From an uncultured Eubacteriales bacterium (GTDB lineage: Bacteria; Bacillota; Clostridia; Lachnospirales; Lachnospiraceae), in NCBI GenBank assembly GCA_900545225.1, contig UQXZ01000011.1:1-47733 (forward strand): a stretch of DNA of 47,733 nucleotides, written 5' to 3'. Made by a program: the position numbers and the translations under genes. Below are positions 1 through 10,000 of this stretch, in pieces; position 1 is the first letter of the stretch, and the number at the start of each line of letters is the position of its first letter. Below the pieces are notes generated by a model. The model saw nothing but the letters and a program-made list of their open reading frames with translations, searched no databases and had not been told where the DNA came from.

Positions 1-56
<56 letters not shown>

Positions 57-354
57 AGAGTGTAGCTGTGTCCAAACATGGCTGTCAACCCCTTTTTCCG
101 TAAATTTCAAGATTTCAGATGATATTTACACCTTCCCTCTATGAGCAAATTATAAAGGAATGGGCAAGCAACGTCTACTGATTTTTTTCTGAAATCTCCA
201 ATATCTCCGCATAAGTCGTTATACAAGGCTCTTTCATTTGTTGTAATATCGTTGTAAATTTCTTGTTTTTCTTTCACTGATGTTACTTATAAATGCAGTA
301 TTTATGCGGATATTTTGGATTTTTGTACTGTTTTTATACATAATAAAGAATAAA
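57..354. other. Non-coding stretch before the minus-strand envelope genes
   Basis: No convincing complete gene is seen. On the minus strand a TATAAT (plus-strand ATTATA at 149-154) lies about 70 bases upstream of the ATG at 79, but no good -35 was found at the right distance. The rest is AT-rich with no recognisable RNA. Confidence 0.4.
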
Positions 355-384
355 GGAAAACCGGACACATGTGTCCGGTTTTCC
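355..384 (-). terminator. Perfect 30-bp palindrome, likely terminator of the sugar transferase
   Basis: Arms GGAAAACCGGACACA and TGTGTCCGGTTTTCC are perfect reverse complements with no spacer. It lies just after the stop codon of the minus-strand sugar transferase. Reading on the minus strand, the right arm ends in TTTTCC followed by TTTATT, so a rho-independent terminator is plausible. Confidence 0.65.
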
Positions 385-408
385 AAATAACCAATTAATT
401 GGTTATTT
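385..408. repeat. Second perfect palindrome (24 bp) abutting the terminator
   Basis: AAATAACCAATT and AATTGGTTATTT are exact reverse complements. The palindrome starts at the base after the previous one ends and finishes two bases before the stop codon of the sugar transferase. It may be part of a two-hairpin terminator or a protein-binding site. Confidence 0.6.
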
Positions 409-410
409 AA

Positions 411-1106
411 TTATTGTGCGCCTCGTTTATGAATAACAGAGCTGAATGTGTGCATTAAAATGTGGAAGTCAAACATAAGGCTGTGGTGATCCACATAATA
501 CATTTCCATGTGCTGTCTCTGTCCTGTTTCGTATGTTGCCCTGTTACGTGCATATGCCTGCCAGTAACCTGTAAGTCCTGGTTTAACAGAGAGAAGCTTC
601 GCTATATTGTCGCCATATATTTCAAGCTCTTCTTCAACAAGTGGTCTTGGGCCCACTAGTGACAAATCCCCAATAAGAATGTTAAAGAGCTGAGGAAGCT
701 CATCTAAACTAGTTTTTCTTAAGAATTCACCAATGTCAGTAATTCGTGGATCATTGTCTATTTTAAATTCAGTTTTTAACTGTCTCTCCTGTTCCTTTGT
801 TAAATGAACCTTTTCAGTTTTCATGGAACGGAATTTAAGAATCTGTATTCGCTTTCCGAACTGACCTATTCGTTCATGGGCAAATAAAGGGTGACCGCCA
901 TCCTCATGGTGAATAAGAAGAGCAATTGTAGCCATTACAGGAGCGGTAAGTATAATACCCACAGTGGCGCCTGTAATATCAACAATTCGCTTATTGACTA
1001 AGTAAGCAACATCCTTAGCAGTTTTCTTTTTATGGTAGTTCTGCTTATATTGGAAAACATCTTTTCTTCTTTTTTTTGATTTACGAATAAAATCAAAAAA
1101 GTTCAT
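411..1106 (-). CDS. Undecaprenyl-phosphate sugar phosphotransferase (bacterial sugar transferase family)
   Basis: 231 aa. Initiates glycan assembly by moving a sugar-1-phosphate from a UDP-sugar to undecaprenyl phosphate at the inner membrane face. The sequence shows a basic N-terminus, one hydrophobic segment (about residues 40-65), then the hallmark stretches of the WcaJ/RfbP catalytic domain: KFRSMK, DPRITDIGEFLRKTSLDELPQ (about residues 117-137), SLVGPRPL and KPGLTGYWQA. It is the short single-membrane-segment form that lacks the four extra helices of WbaP. Start ATG has AGAGG about 9 bases upstream. It lies downstream of a flippase gene on the same strand but behind a terminator, so it is probably its own unit for capsule or exopolysaccharide. 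The sugar specificity cannot be read. Confidence 0.93.
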   Translation of the reverse strand: MNFFDFIRKSKKRRKDVFQYKQNYHKKKTAKDVAYLVNKRIVDITGATVGIILTAPVMATIALLIHHEDGGHPLFAHERIGQFGKRIQILKFRSMKTEKVHLTKEQERQLKTEFKIDNDPRITDIGEFLRKTSLDELPQLFNILIGDLSLVGPRPLVEEELEIYGDNIAKLLSVKPGLTGYWQAYARNRATYETGQRQHMEMYYVDHHSLMFDFHILMHTFSSVIHKRGAQ

Positions 1107-1203
1107 TGTTCAATACCTCTTAAAATACCGTAATTACCTATAAATATGCATAAAAACTAACTATAGATTATATATGTTAAATGTTAATATCTCAATAAAG
1201 ATT

Positions 1204-1228
1204 TTACGAAAATATAATATTTTCGTAA
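1204..1228. promoter_or_regulatory. 12-1-12 perfect palindrome upstream of the sugar transferase
   Basis: TTACGAAAATAT and ATATTTTCGTAA flank a single central base. It sits about 100 bp before the sugar transferase start, between that gene and the terminator of the flippase gene. No T-tract follows, so an operator is more likely than a terminator. The regulator is unknown. Confidence 0.45.
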
Positions 1229-1240
1229 GATTAACGTAAA

Positions 1241-1276
1241 AAAATAAAACCGACGCTTATGCATCGGTTTTATTTT
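1241..1276 (-). terminator. Rho-independent terminator of the flippase gene
   Basis: Stem AAAATAAAACCGA / TCGGTTTTATTTT (13 bp) with a 10-base loop, starting nine bases past the stop codon of the minus-strand flippase gene. A/T-flanked arms could serve both strands. Confidence 0.8.
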
Positions 1277-1284
1277 ATTTGAAA

Positions 1285-3045
1285 TTATTTTTTATCGCTT
1301 TTATCTTTGTCAATATCATCATCTGAATCGCCAGATAAATTGTTTGCCTCTTCAAATAAATCATCGTCAAATGTATCTTTTCTCTTCTTAGCTTTTTCGA
1401 ATGATATGGCATCATCACCGTCTTCATCAGCATCAAAGATTGTATGAATAATAATGTCATCAGATTCTTCATCACCTGTTTCAGGTGGGAGAGCAGCTTC
1501 TGCAGCTATGGCAGCACCATTTTCCAATGCAGGATTATCTGATGTTTCTTCGATTGCATTTTCTGCATTGTCAGTTTCAGGAGCTTTTTTCTTTTTAAGC
1601 TTACCTTTTATGAAGCCAAATAACTCATGTACAAGAGGATCCTTGATAAGAATCAGTATACCTAAGTAAACAGCTGCATAGATTATTCCGGCAATAACAA
1701 GACGGAAAATTGAGAAAGGAATACCCCAGTACTGTACGAAGTAAATAGGAACACCTGCAACTATACCTAATATAATGTATTTATATAAATGTATAGATTT
1801 CTTCACCTGTTTTAGCAGTTTTATTGCAAAGAATACCTGGACTGCAAGTACTGCGAATTCACATACAAGAGTTGAAAGAGCAGCGCCTGTTGCACCATAT
1901 GCAGGAATCCAGAAGAAGTTGAGAACAAAGTCTACAACTGCTCCGACCATTACGGAAATCAATACGAATTTATCCTTGTTTAAAGGAGTGAGTACCTGCA
2001 TTCCGATAATATTGGTAAGTCCTATGGCAACTACTGAAAGTGAAAGATAAACCATACTTCCTGCAGCTCCTAAATATCCGTTACCTGCAATGAATGTTAT
2101 TATGTCACTCGCCATTACAGATATGTAAATGGCAAGAGGAATAGAAATGAATGCTGAATAGTTAATGGCCTTTCCCATGAGGGCCAAGAACTTATTTGAT
2201 TCCTTATTTTTTACATAATATGACATTCTTGGAAGGAGAACCGTACCAAGTGATGCAACAAAGCTGGATATTATGTTCTGTAATCGAAGTGAAGCGTTGT
2301 AGAAACCTACTTCTTCATATGTACTCATAAATCCCAGCATGATTGTATCCAGATTTGTATATATGGATATGGCCACACTCTGTGAGAATAAGAGAAGTAA
2401 AGGCTTTATATGTCGCTTCAGGTTGTAATGTTTAAAAGGTTTAAATGTAATAAACTTACGGGCTCGCGCAAAGTTTATTACATAAGAACCTATCTGTGCA
2501 ATTAAAATTGTAATCGCATACATTATGTAATCAGAAGGGCTGTGTACAAATGCAAACATGAGGCCGATGCTGATTAACTTAAATATAAGTGATCTTATTG
2601 TAATGTAGTCATACTGTTCTATGGCTCTATACAACCACTCCATACCAAATGAATTCATTATAATTGTTGATGAATAAATAAGGAGAAGTGTTCTGTTTTC
2701 TGCAAGTTCAGGTATCAGAAAGATTGATAAGATATATGCCGCAAGAACCAGTATGGACATTATTATGTTAATAATAAATATTTCCTGTGCCGTTTTGGAA
2801 AGCTTTTCTTTATCATCTCTGACTCTGGCACAAGCTCGAACGCCATATGTAGGGACTCCTAATTGTGCAACCATTAAAAAGTATGCAGAATAGGATGCTA
2901 CAAAGGAAACGATACCATTGGATGTAGCTCCAAGAACAACAGATACATACGGGAATGTAATAAGTGGGAAAATGAATCCCGACGCCGTAAGTATGAAGTT
3001 CATTATAAAATTATATTTAACTGAATGTACTTTTAATTTAGCCAA
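1285..3045 (-). CDS. Polysaccharide/lipid-linked oligosaccharide flippase (Wzx/MOP type) with acidic C-terminal tail
   Basis: 586 aa. Predicted to translocate undecaprenyl-linked sugar units across the membrane. Residues about 10-475 contain 12-14 hydrophobic helices with the family signature near the N-terminus (NFILTASGFIFPLITFPYVS) and the RLQNIISSF/LLPRMSYY region typical of the MOP exporter superfamily. Residues 480-586 are a hydrophilic, D/E-rich tail with lysine clusters, unusual because Wzx proteins usually end soon after the last helix. The start is TTG, preceded by TTGGAG 7 bases upstream. Only 26 bases separate it from the mraY-like gene, so the two are probably cotranscribed. Whether it handles capsule precursors or a cell-wall lipid intermediate cannot be decided; it does not look like a standard MurJ. 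Confidence 0.88.
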   Translation of the reverse strand: MAKLKVHSVKYNFIMNFILTASGFIFPLITFPYVSVVLGATSNGIVSFVASYSAYFLMVAQLGVPTYGVRACARVRDDKEKLSKTAQEIFIINIIMSILVLAAYILSIFLIPELAENRTLLLIYSSTIIMNSFGMEWLYRAIEQYDYITIRSLIFKLISIGLMFAFVHSPSDYIMYAITILIAQIGSYVINFARARKFITFKPFKHYNLKRHIKPLLLLFSQSVAISIYTNLDTIMLGFMSTYEEVGFYNASLRLQNIISSFVASLGTVLLPRMSYYVKNKESNKFLALMGKAINYSAFISIPLAIYISVMASDIITFIAGNGYLGAAGSMVYLSLSVVAIGLTNIIGMQVLTPLNKDKFVLISVMVGAVVDFVLNFFWIPAYGATGAALSTLVCEFAVLAVQVFFAIKLLKQVKKSIHLYKYIILGIVAGVPIYFVQYWGIPFSIFRLVIAGIIYAAVYLGILILIKDPLVHELFGFIKGKLKKKKAPETDNAENAIEETSDNPALENGAAIAAEAALPPETGDEESDDIIIHTIFDADEDGDDAISFEKAKKRKDTFDDDLFEEANNLSGDSDDDIDKDKSDKK

Positions 3046-3071
3046 TTTAAGTCTCCAAGATTACGTAATTT

Positions 3072-4037
3072 TTACTGAACGACGGTAAATATAAGACACA
3101 TTGCTATAACAGCCTGAATAATGGCAAATCTGTTTACTACATGTGTATCAGACCAATGCCAGTTCTTTCTGAAATGGTCATGTATAGGTGTTCGTACACC
3201 TGTCATTACAGGTCTTTTTAATATTCTTGTAAATGTAAGCTTTACAAGTCCAAGACCACCGTCTACTACAAGAATAAATGCAATAAGTAAGAATAGTATA
3301 GGGTGTCCAAGCTTAATACATGAAACCGCAAGCAGGAATCCCAAAGCTCTGGATCCGGCATCACCCATAAGAATGGAACTTGGGCTTGAGTTGAACCACA
3401 TATATGCACCGAGTACGGCTAAAAGCATAACAAGCATATGTGAGAAGTTAGTTGCAACGCCGTATTTATGCATAATTGCAATAATAGTACCGAATGCAAT
3501 TATGCACTGGGAACCGCAAAGCCCGTCAACGCCGTCAGCGCAGTTTGTTACATTTATACTTACAAACACTAATATGATGATAAGGATTGCATATAAAATA
3601 GGATGAATATGCACTGTAACATCAATGAATGAAAGATTAAATGTGGATGGGTTATATGCCAGATATGTTATGGCGAATATAACTGCAACTCCAAGGTCAA
3701 GCAGTGCTTTTTTTCTCTCACCCCATGAAACGGAAGCTGAATCATCTAAAAATCCCGCAATCATTTCAGCAGTAAGCAAAAGCAGATATATCAATATTTC
3801 GGGACTAAAGTCTACAAATAAAAGAACGGAACCGATAAAGGTAAGTACAAGTACTAAACCGGCACCTCTTGCCTTGCCTTTTGACTTAGCACCGTTGATA
3901 GCATATTCTCTTCCGGCATCTCTTGGAAGGAAGCGTTTTGCATTGGCAAAAAGTAAAAATGCTGCGATAAATGTTACGGCAATACCGACAAATAATAATA
4001 TGTTCTGGTATTGTTCCGAAATGAGAAAAGCAAACAT
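3072..4037 (-). CDS. mraY: Phospho-N-acetylmuramoyl-pentapeptide-transferase (MraY-like)
   Basis: 321 aa, about 10 membrane helices. MraY transfers phospho-MurNAc-pentapeptide to undecaprenyl phosphate, giving lipid I. Family motifs are visible: D98-D99 (FLDD), N165-x-x-D168-G-x-D171-G (NCADGVDG), MGDAGSRALG at 224-233, and the histidine loop RTPIHDHF at 282-289. The loop reads H-D-H where most MraY proteins have H-H-H; I believe related Clostridia share this but could not check. Strong AGGGG upstream of the ATG. The gene lies outside the division cluster of this window (26-35 kb), which has no mraY in its usual slot between the PBP and murD genes. A WecA/TagO-type GlcNAc-phosphate transferase is the main alternative, but the HDHF loop favours MraY. 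Confidence 0.82.
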   Translation of the reverse strand: MFAFLISEQYQNILLFVGIAVTFIAAFLLFANAKRFLPRDAGREYAINGAKSKGKARGAGLVLVLTFIGSVLLFVDFSPEILIYLLLLTAEMIAGFLDDSASVSWGERKKALLDLGVAVIFAITYLAYNPSTFNLSFIDVTVHIHPILYAILIIILVFVSINVTNCADGVDGLCGSQCIIAFGTIIAIMHKYGVATNFSHMLVMLLAVLGAYMWFNSSPSSILMGDAGSRALGFLLAVSCIKLGHPILFLLIAFILVVDGGLGLVKLTFTRILKRPVMTGVRTPIHDHFRKNWHWSDTHVVNRFAIIQAVIAMCLIFTVVQ

Positions 4038-4072
4038 ATTTTTTCCCCTTCTGTATAATGATTTAATTTAAA

Positions 4073-4101
4073 ATTATAGCACAATTAAAACATATATTAA
4101 A
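4073..4101 (-). promoter_or_regulatory. Promoter of the mraY-like/flippase operon
   Basis: Minus-strand extended -10 TGCTATAAT (TATAAT is plus-strand ATTATA at 4073-4078) with a weak -35 TTTAAT (4096-4101) at 17 bp. Located 36 bp before the mraY-like ATG. Confidence 0.6.
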
Positions 4102-4124
4102 GTTGTGAAAGGACAATGAACTTC

Positions 4125-4153
4125 TTGAATATATACATAAAAAGTGATACATT
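4125..4153 (+). promoter_or_regulatory. Candidate glyS promoter
   Basis: TTGAAT (4125-4130), 17-bp spacer, TACATT (4148-4153). The leader to the glyS ATG is about 85 bases. No T-box elements (specifier stem, AGGGUGGNACCGCG box, terminator) are seen there. Confidence 0.4.
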
Positions 4154-4243
4154 TATTGAATATATTGATTGATAATATGGACAGGTATGTATGAAAGTTT
4201 TCATTATATTTAGTTCATAAAATTTATTTGCGGGAGAAGATGA

Positions 4244-5632
4244 ATGGAATATTCAATGGATAAAATTGTGTCTTTAGCAAAGGCTAGAGGATTTGTATAC
4301 CCTGGTTCTGAAATTTATGGCGGTCTTGCCAATTCATGGGATTATGGAAACTTAGGTGTTGAACTTAAAAATAACATTAAGAAAGCTTGGTGGGATAAGT
4401 TCATTAAGCAGTCAAGATACAATGTTGGTATTGATGCAGCTATTCTTATGAACCCAAGAACTTGGGAAGCTTCAGGTCATATCGGCGGATTCTCAGATCC
4501 ACTTATGGACTGTAAGGAATGTCATGAGCGTTTCAGAGCTGATAAGCTTATTGAAGAGTGGGCTGAGGAGAACAACTACGAACTCACATCTTCAGTTGAC
4601 GGCTGGACAAAGGAAGCAATGAAGGAATTCGTTGACGAGCACAATATTAAGTGTCCTTCATGTGGAGCTCATAACTTTACAGATATCAGACAGTTCAACC
4701 TTATGTTCAAGACATTCCAGGGTGTAACTGAGGATGCTAAGAACACTGTATATCTCAGACCTGAGACAGCACAGGGTATCTTCGTTAACTTTAAGAATGT
4801 TGCAAGAACATCAAGAAAGAAGCTTCCTTTCGGTATCGGACAGATCGGTAAGTCATTCAGAAATGAAATTACACCTGGTAACTTCATTTTCAGAATCAGA
4901 GAGTTTGAGCAGATGGAGCTTGAATTCTTCTGCAAGCCTGGTACAGACCTTGAGTGGTTCGAGTACTGGAGATCATTCTGCTATAACTGGTTAATCAACC
5001 TCGGTATTAAAGAGGAAGATATCAGAGCAAGGGATCATGATAAGGAAGAGTTATCATTCTATTCAAAGGCTACAACTGACCTTGAGTTCAAATTCCCATT
5101 CGGATGGGGCGAGCTCTGGGGTATTGCTGACAGAACAGATTATGACTTAACACAGCATCAGGAATTCAGTGGTCAAGATATGACATACTTCGATGATGAA
5201 ACAGGCGAAAAGTACATTCCTTATGTTATTGAGCCATCACTTGGTGCAGACCGAGTTACTCTTGCATTCCTTTGTGCAGCATATGATGAAGAAGAAATCG
5301 GCGAGGGAGATGTAAGAACAGTTATGCATTTCCATCCTGCAATTGCACCTGTTAAGATCGGTGTTCTTCCACTTTCTAAGAAACTCAACGATAAAGCTCT
5401 TGAGATTTATGATGAGTTATCTAAGAAGTATTATTGTGAATTTGATGACAGAGGAAATATCGGTAAGAGATATAGAAGACAGGACGAGATTGGTACACCA
5501 TTCTGCGTTACTATTGACTTCGAAACTGAAGAAGACGGTAAGGTTACTGTCAGAGACAGAGACACAATGGAACAGGTAAGAATAGATATTAGCGAACTTA
5601 ATAATTACTTTGACGGTAAGTTTGATTTCTAA
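4244..5632 (+). CDS. glyS: Glycyl-tRNA synthetase, homodimeric type
   Basis: 462 aa class II synthetase charging tRNA-Gly, of the single-chain alpha2 type rather than the alpha2beta2 GlyQ/GlyS pair. Visible features: N-terminal RGFVYPGSEIYGG with the WDYGNLG strand, an insertion with Cys pairs (CKECH near 89, CPSCGAH near 137) suggesting a zinc site, motif 2 FRNEITPGNFIFRIREFEQME, then the GWGELWGIADRTDYDL segment and motif 3 IEPSLGADR, and an anticodon-binding domain from about residue 365. The Shine-Dalgarno GGGAG lies 7 bases before the ATG. Length fits the family. It is monocistronic, with its own candidate promoter and terminator. Confidence 0.97.
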   Translation: MEYSMDKIVSLAKARGFVYPGSEIYGGLANSWDYGNLGVELKNNIKKAWWDKFIKQSRYNVGIDAAILMNPRTWEASGHIGGFSDPLMDCKECHERFRADKLIEEWAEENNYELTSSVDGWTKEAMKEFVDEHNIKCPSCGAHNFTDIRQFNLMFKTFQGVTEDAKNTVYLRPETAQGIFVNFKNVARTSRKKLPFGIGQIGKSFRNEITPGNFIFRIREFEQMELEFFCKPGTDLEWFEYWRSFCYNWLINLGIKEEDIRARDHDKEELSFYSKATTDLEFKFPFGWGELWGIADRTDYDLTQHQEFSGQDMTYFDDETGEKYIPYVIEPSLGADRVTLAFLCAAYDEEEIGEGDVRTVMHFHPAIAPVKIGVLPLSKKLNDKALEIYDELSKKYYCEFDDRGNIGKRYRRQDEIGTPFCVTIDFETEEDGKVTVRDRDTMEQVRIDISELNNYFDGKFDF

Positions 5633-5655
5633 TTACTAAAAATACATAGATAAGT

Positions 5656-5687
5656 AAGATTAAGAGCCAATATTGGCTCTTAATCTT
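5656..5687 (+). terminator. glyS terminator hairpin
   Basis: Arms AAGATTAAGAGCCAA / TTGGCTCTTAATCTT are perfect 15-bp complements with TA in the centre. A T-rich stretch follows only after about 12 bases (5700-5709), so termination is likely but not textbook. Confidence 0.65.
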
Positions 5688-5760
5688 GTATATATGAGAT
5701 TTTTTATTTTACCCTGATTCAGTGCAATTAACAGACTATAAGCAATCAATCGGTGACAAT

Positions 5761-7086
5761 ATGGATATTTATGACCTATTAAAAGAACAGAATAAAAATG
5801 ATATATCACCTCTTGCGGACAGAATGAGACCTGAGTCTATAGATGAGATTGTAGGCCAGAAAGATATCATATCTCCGGGTAAGCTTCTGTATAGAGCCAT
5901 AAAAGCAGATAAGCTCAGCTCTATTATTTTCTGGGGGCCTCCTGGAACAGGTAAGACATCCATAGCTCATGTAATTGCAATGACAAGCAAATCGGAATTT
6001 AAAAAATTAAATGCCGTATCTTCAGGTAAGAAGGATATGGAAGAGATTGTTTCCGATGCAGAGAGAACATTTGCCATGTATGGACGTAAGACCATATTGT
6101 TTGTGGACGAGATTCACAGATTCAATAAGGGACAGCAGGACTTTTTGCTTCCATATGTGGAAAATGGAACAATCATTTTAATAGGTGCAACAACAGAAAA
6201 TCCATATTTTGAGGTTAACGGTGCTCTTATATCCAGATCACTTCTTTTTGAACTGAAACCATTAAATGCAGAGGATATAAAAGAGTTACTTCTCCGTGCA
6301 ATATCAGATAAGAAAAAGGGCTTAGGCGATTTTGATGTTCATATTGATGATGATGCACTGGGTTTCCTGTCTGAGTATTCTAACGGAGATGCAAGAGTTG
6401 CCTTAAATGCCATAGAGCTGGCAGTTCTTACAACTAAGCCGGCCAGAGACGGCAGTGTTCATGTTGATTTAGATGTGGCAGAAGACTGTATACAGAAGAG
6501 ACCTCTCAATTACGATAAGGATGGTGATAACCACTATGACACCATTTCTGCATTTATAAAGAGTATGAGAGGTTCTGATCCGGATGCGGCAGTATTTTAC
6601 CTTGCTAAAATGCTTGAATCAGGTGAGGACATTAAGTTTATTGCAAGAAGAATAATGATATGTGCCTCTGAGGATGTTGGGAATGCTGATCCTCAGGCAC
6701 TTATTCTTGCAGTAAATGCTTCACTTGCAGTGGAGAGACTTGGACTGCCGGAGGCCAGAATCATTCTTTCACAGGCAGCCATTTATGTGGCATGTGCACC
6801 GAAAAGTAATGCTTCTTATATGGCCATTGATAAGGCATTAAATCTGGTAAGAACAAAGGGAGCAGGTCATGTTCCGCCATATCTTAAGGATGCCCACTAC
6901 AGCGGCGCTAAGAAAATCGGACATGGAATCGGATATAAGTATGCTCATTCATATCCTAATCACTACGTAAAACAGCAATATTTACCGGATGAATATAAGG
7001 ACGAAAAGTTTTATGAACCGGACGGTCAGGGATATGAGAAAAATATCGGTGAGTATCTGAGATCTTTGGAGGGCGATAATGAATAA
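5761..7086 (+). CDS. rarA: Replication-associated recombination protein A (RarA/MgsA family AAA ATPase)
   Basis: 441 aa from ATG 5761, preceded by GGTGA at 5 bases. A GTG at 5722 would add 13 poorly conserved residues and has no ribosome-binding site. RarA is a clamp-loader-like AAA+ protein that acts at stalled forks. Seen: the N-terminal PLADRMRPESIDEIVGQ box, Walker A GPPGTGKT (about 58-65), Walker B ILFVDEIHRF, sensor 1 GATTENP, arginine-finger region SRSLLFEL, and the C-terminal tetramerisation part with AHSYPNHYVKQQYLPD. It overlaps the next gene by 8 bases, which implies translational coupling with the DUF5717-like gene. Confidence 0.95.
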   Translation: MDIYDLLKEQNKNDISPLADRMRPESIDEIVGQKDIISPGKLLYRAIKADKLSSIIFWGPPGTGKTSIAHVIAMTSKSEFKKLNAVSSGKKDMEEIVSDAERTFAMYGRKTILFVDEIHRFNKGQQDFLLPYVENGTIILIGATTENPYFEVNGALISRSLLFELKPLNAEDIKELLLRAISDKKKGLGDFDVHIDDDALGFLSEYSNGDARVALNAIELAVLTTKPARDGSVHVDLDVAEDCIQKRPLNYDKDGDNHYDTISAFIKSMRGSDPDAAVFYLAKMLESGEDIKFIARRIMICASEDVGNADPQALILAVNASLAVERLGLPEARIILSQAAIYVACAPKSNASYMAIDKALNLVRTKGAGHVPPYLKDAHYSGAKKIGHGIGYKYAHSYPNHYVKQQYLPDEYKDEKFYEPDGQGYEKNIGEYLRSLEGDNE

Positions 7087-10000
7087 ATATTTAAATAGGC
7101 TTAGTACAGGCGAATTCGATCTGGATATTCCTAAGATTTTATCGAATGCCCGTGAGATTAACAGATCTGTAGTTGCGGGAGAAACAATAAAAGACAGCAT
7201 AACAATTTCTGCTGATGGCGAAATATGCGGTTTTGTTGAAAGTACAAACAGAGCTGTTGTACCTGAGGAAAATTCTTTCGCAGGCAAAGACTGTATTATC
7301 GAATTCCAGGTGGATGCGTCACATTCTAAACCAGGTGAATCTATAGAAGGCAAGCTTATCGCATATACAAATGCCGGTAAGGTTGAAATAAAATATTTTT
7401 TTGATGTAATGAGAAAAACTATCGAAACACCTGCAGGTATTATTGAGGATATCAATACATTTGCAGATGTTTATGACAGCGATCCTGAAGCTGCAAAACA
7501 TCTCTTTATGTCTGATGAATTTGAAAATGTTGTATTACATTCAAATGAAATGGACATAGCTTTATACAGAGAACTTCGTAAGCAGAGTAATGTAAATGTT
7601 GCAATACAGGCCATTCTCTCAGCAAAGGGCGCGCGAGAAATCCACAGAGAAAAGGATGATGATTCTGTGCTCGTATGTCATAAAAGTGATGAAGAAGTAA
7701 TCAGAACATTTTCATATGTCTGGAGAAAGAAGGAGAAGGAAGTAGAGCAGCTTTATCTTGATTTCAGAACAAAGGTAAAGAGCTTTAACGATTTTATCGC
7801 TGAATCTAAGGCAATTCTTGAAGATGGTGAGCTTGAAAATCTCTACGACAATTCAGAAGAGCAGGGCAGATTATTTATCGAGTATCAGGTTACAAGAGCA
7901 ATGCTCTATGGTCTTAACGGAGAGGGCGGAATGGCACAGAGCATCATCACATCTAACGAAGAGCTTTTAAAAGCTGAAAAGGAAAGAAAATCTCCTGCTT
8001 ACTTTACTGCCATTTTCATCTATTCACTTATAGATGATTCAAAGGATGTAAGAGATACTGTATTTAATGAATTTAATTATGTATTAAATGACATCGACCA
8101 TACACCTTGGCAGGTACTCTATTACGAATATCAGTTGGATGAAAAAAGAAATGATAACGGAAGTATGTGGCTTGCAAGATTTAAGGATGCATATTCTGAG
8201 GGATGTACTTCTCCTATCATTTACATAGAGGCCATTCAGATTCTTAACAGACAGCCTGTTCTTCTCCGTATGCTTAACAGTTTCGAGATTCAGGTGCTCA
8301 ACTACGCATTCAGATATGATCTTTTAGAGACAAAGCTTGTTGAACGATTTATGAATGTAATTCATGAAGACGGAAGAGCAAGTGATGAAGTAATTAACTT
8401 CCTCATCAGAGAGTGCGACAGACTTGAGAGAAAGATTGCGGCGGAAGAGGCGGATGAAAATATTGTTGAAGAACTCAAGCAGTTAAAAATTGAAAGATGG
8501 ACAAAACTAAAAGATGCCGTAATTACAGCCTTAGCTACAAAGCTTATCAGAGCCGGTAAGGTAAATGAGAAATATGTTCCATATTACGAAAAGGCCATAG
8601 AAAGCGGCCACAATATTACATTATTGTACGAATACTATCTTATGAGTCACGACTTCAATAAGGAAGTTGTATTCCCTGAAGTAGTTCTTCGATATTTCGT
8701 ATTTGAAAGCAGAATTGACTATCATACAAAGGCATTTTTATATGCAAATGTATTAAGGGACAGAGATAATATTCCGGAAATATTCCGGGATTATGAAGTG
8801 CAGATTAAGATGTTTGCAAAAATACAGTTAAAGGAAATGCACATTGATAAAAACCTCAAATATCTCTACGAATGGATATGGAACGACTCTCTTACAACAG
8901 ATGAAACAACTGCACTTTCAGCATTTAAGCTCCAGTTTATGTGGGAAATTGCCATAGACTGCGATAATATTGCATATCTTTATATTAAGAATAAAGAATT
9001 TACAGACTGGAAAAAGGTTCCATTCAGAGACAGAAGTGCATTTGCATGTGTCATAACTGAAGGTTCTTCATTTGACGAAGAGGCAGTATATTTTATTGAA
9101 GATATGCTTGGCAACCGTCTTGCCTTAAATGAGGTGGGATATGAAATCCGTAAGGGACTCAGTATTGATGAGTTAAACCATACAGCTGCTCCATGCGCTT
9201 CAGAACCACAGTATCTTTTATACAGATATATGCAGGATAAATTATCAGAAGATGGTGATGGCGGAGCGGCATTTGCAAAGACACTTCTTTTAAGAGGTGG
9301 AATTACAGAAGAATTTGAGGCGGAACTTCATGATGTTATAAGAAAGAACGGTGTTGGTATTCCTGAACACTACAATGAAGTGGCAGAGGAATTAAATGCC
9401 GAGCTTGAACTTAAGAGAAAGGAAGAACTTTTCTCAAGACTTTTATATGCCAAGGCTTCATATAAGGAGACTGAAAAGCTCTTTAAGGAATTAACTGATG
9501 CAGGCGTAAGAGGATTGTCAATCGATGCCTATATTGCGTATCAGTCATTCTTATATTTTGTGAAAAATGAGTTATGTGATACATATGTATTTAACTTTAT
9601 CGGCAATGCATTAAAGCAGAATAAAGACCTTCTTATGGTTGAAAAGCTGGCATTCCTTAAATATGTGGGAACAAAAGCGGCGGACCCACTTGATAAGGAA
9701 TATATTCTGGCTTGCAACAGAATCATAGATGAGTGCGTAATGAAGAGATATTACTTCAACTTCTTAAGTAATCTTCAGGACTGCTTAAATACACCTTCCA
9801 TGTTATTTGATAAGACAATTATTGAGTATCACGGCAGTACCGCAAGTCATGTCTTAATAAATGATGAAATAAATATGCAGGAAACTATTTACGGAATATT
9901 TATTTATCCTTTAGTTATCTTTGCAGAGGATAAATTTGACTACAAAATAGTTGAGCATACTGTTAATGGCAACAGAAGAAAATATATGTCTTCCATCGAA

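Noticed and set aside
4038..4243. T-box leader before glyS, and likewise before pheS
   Set aside because: No T-box consensus and no leader terminator; the pheS gap is only about 18 bases.
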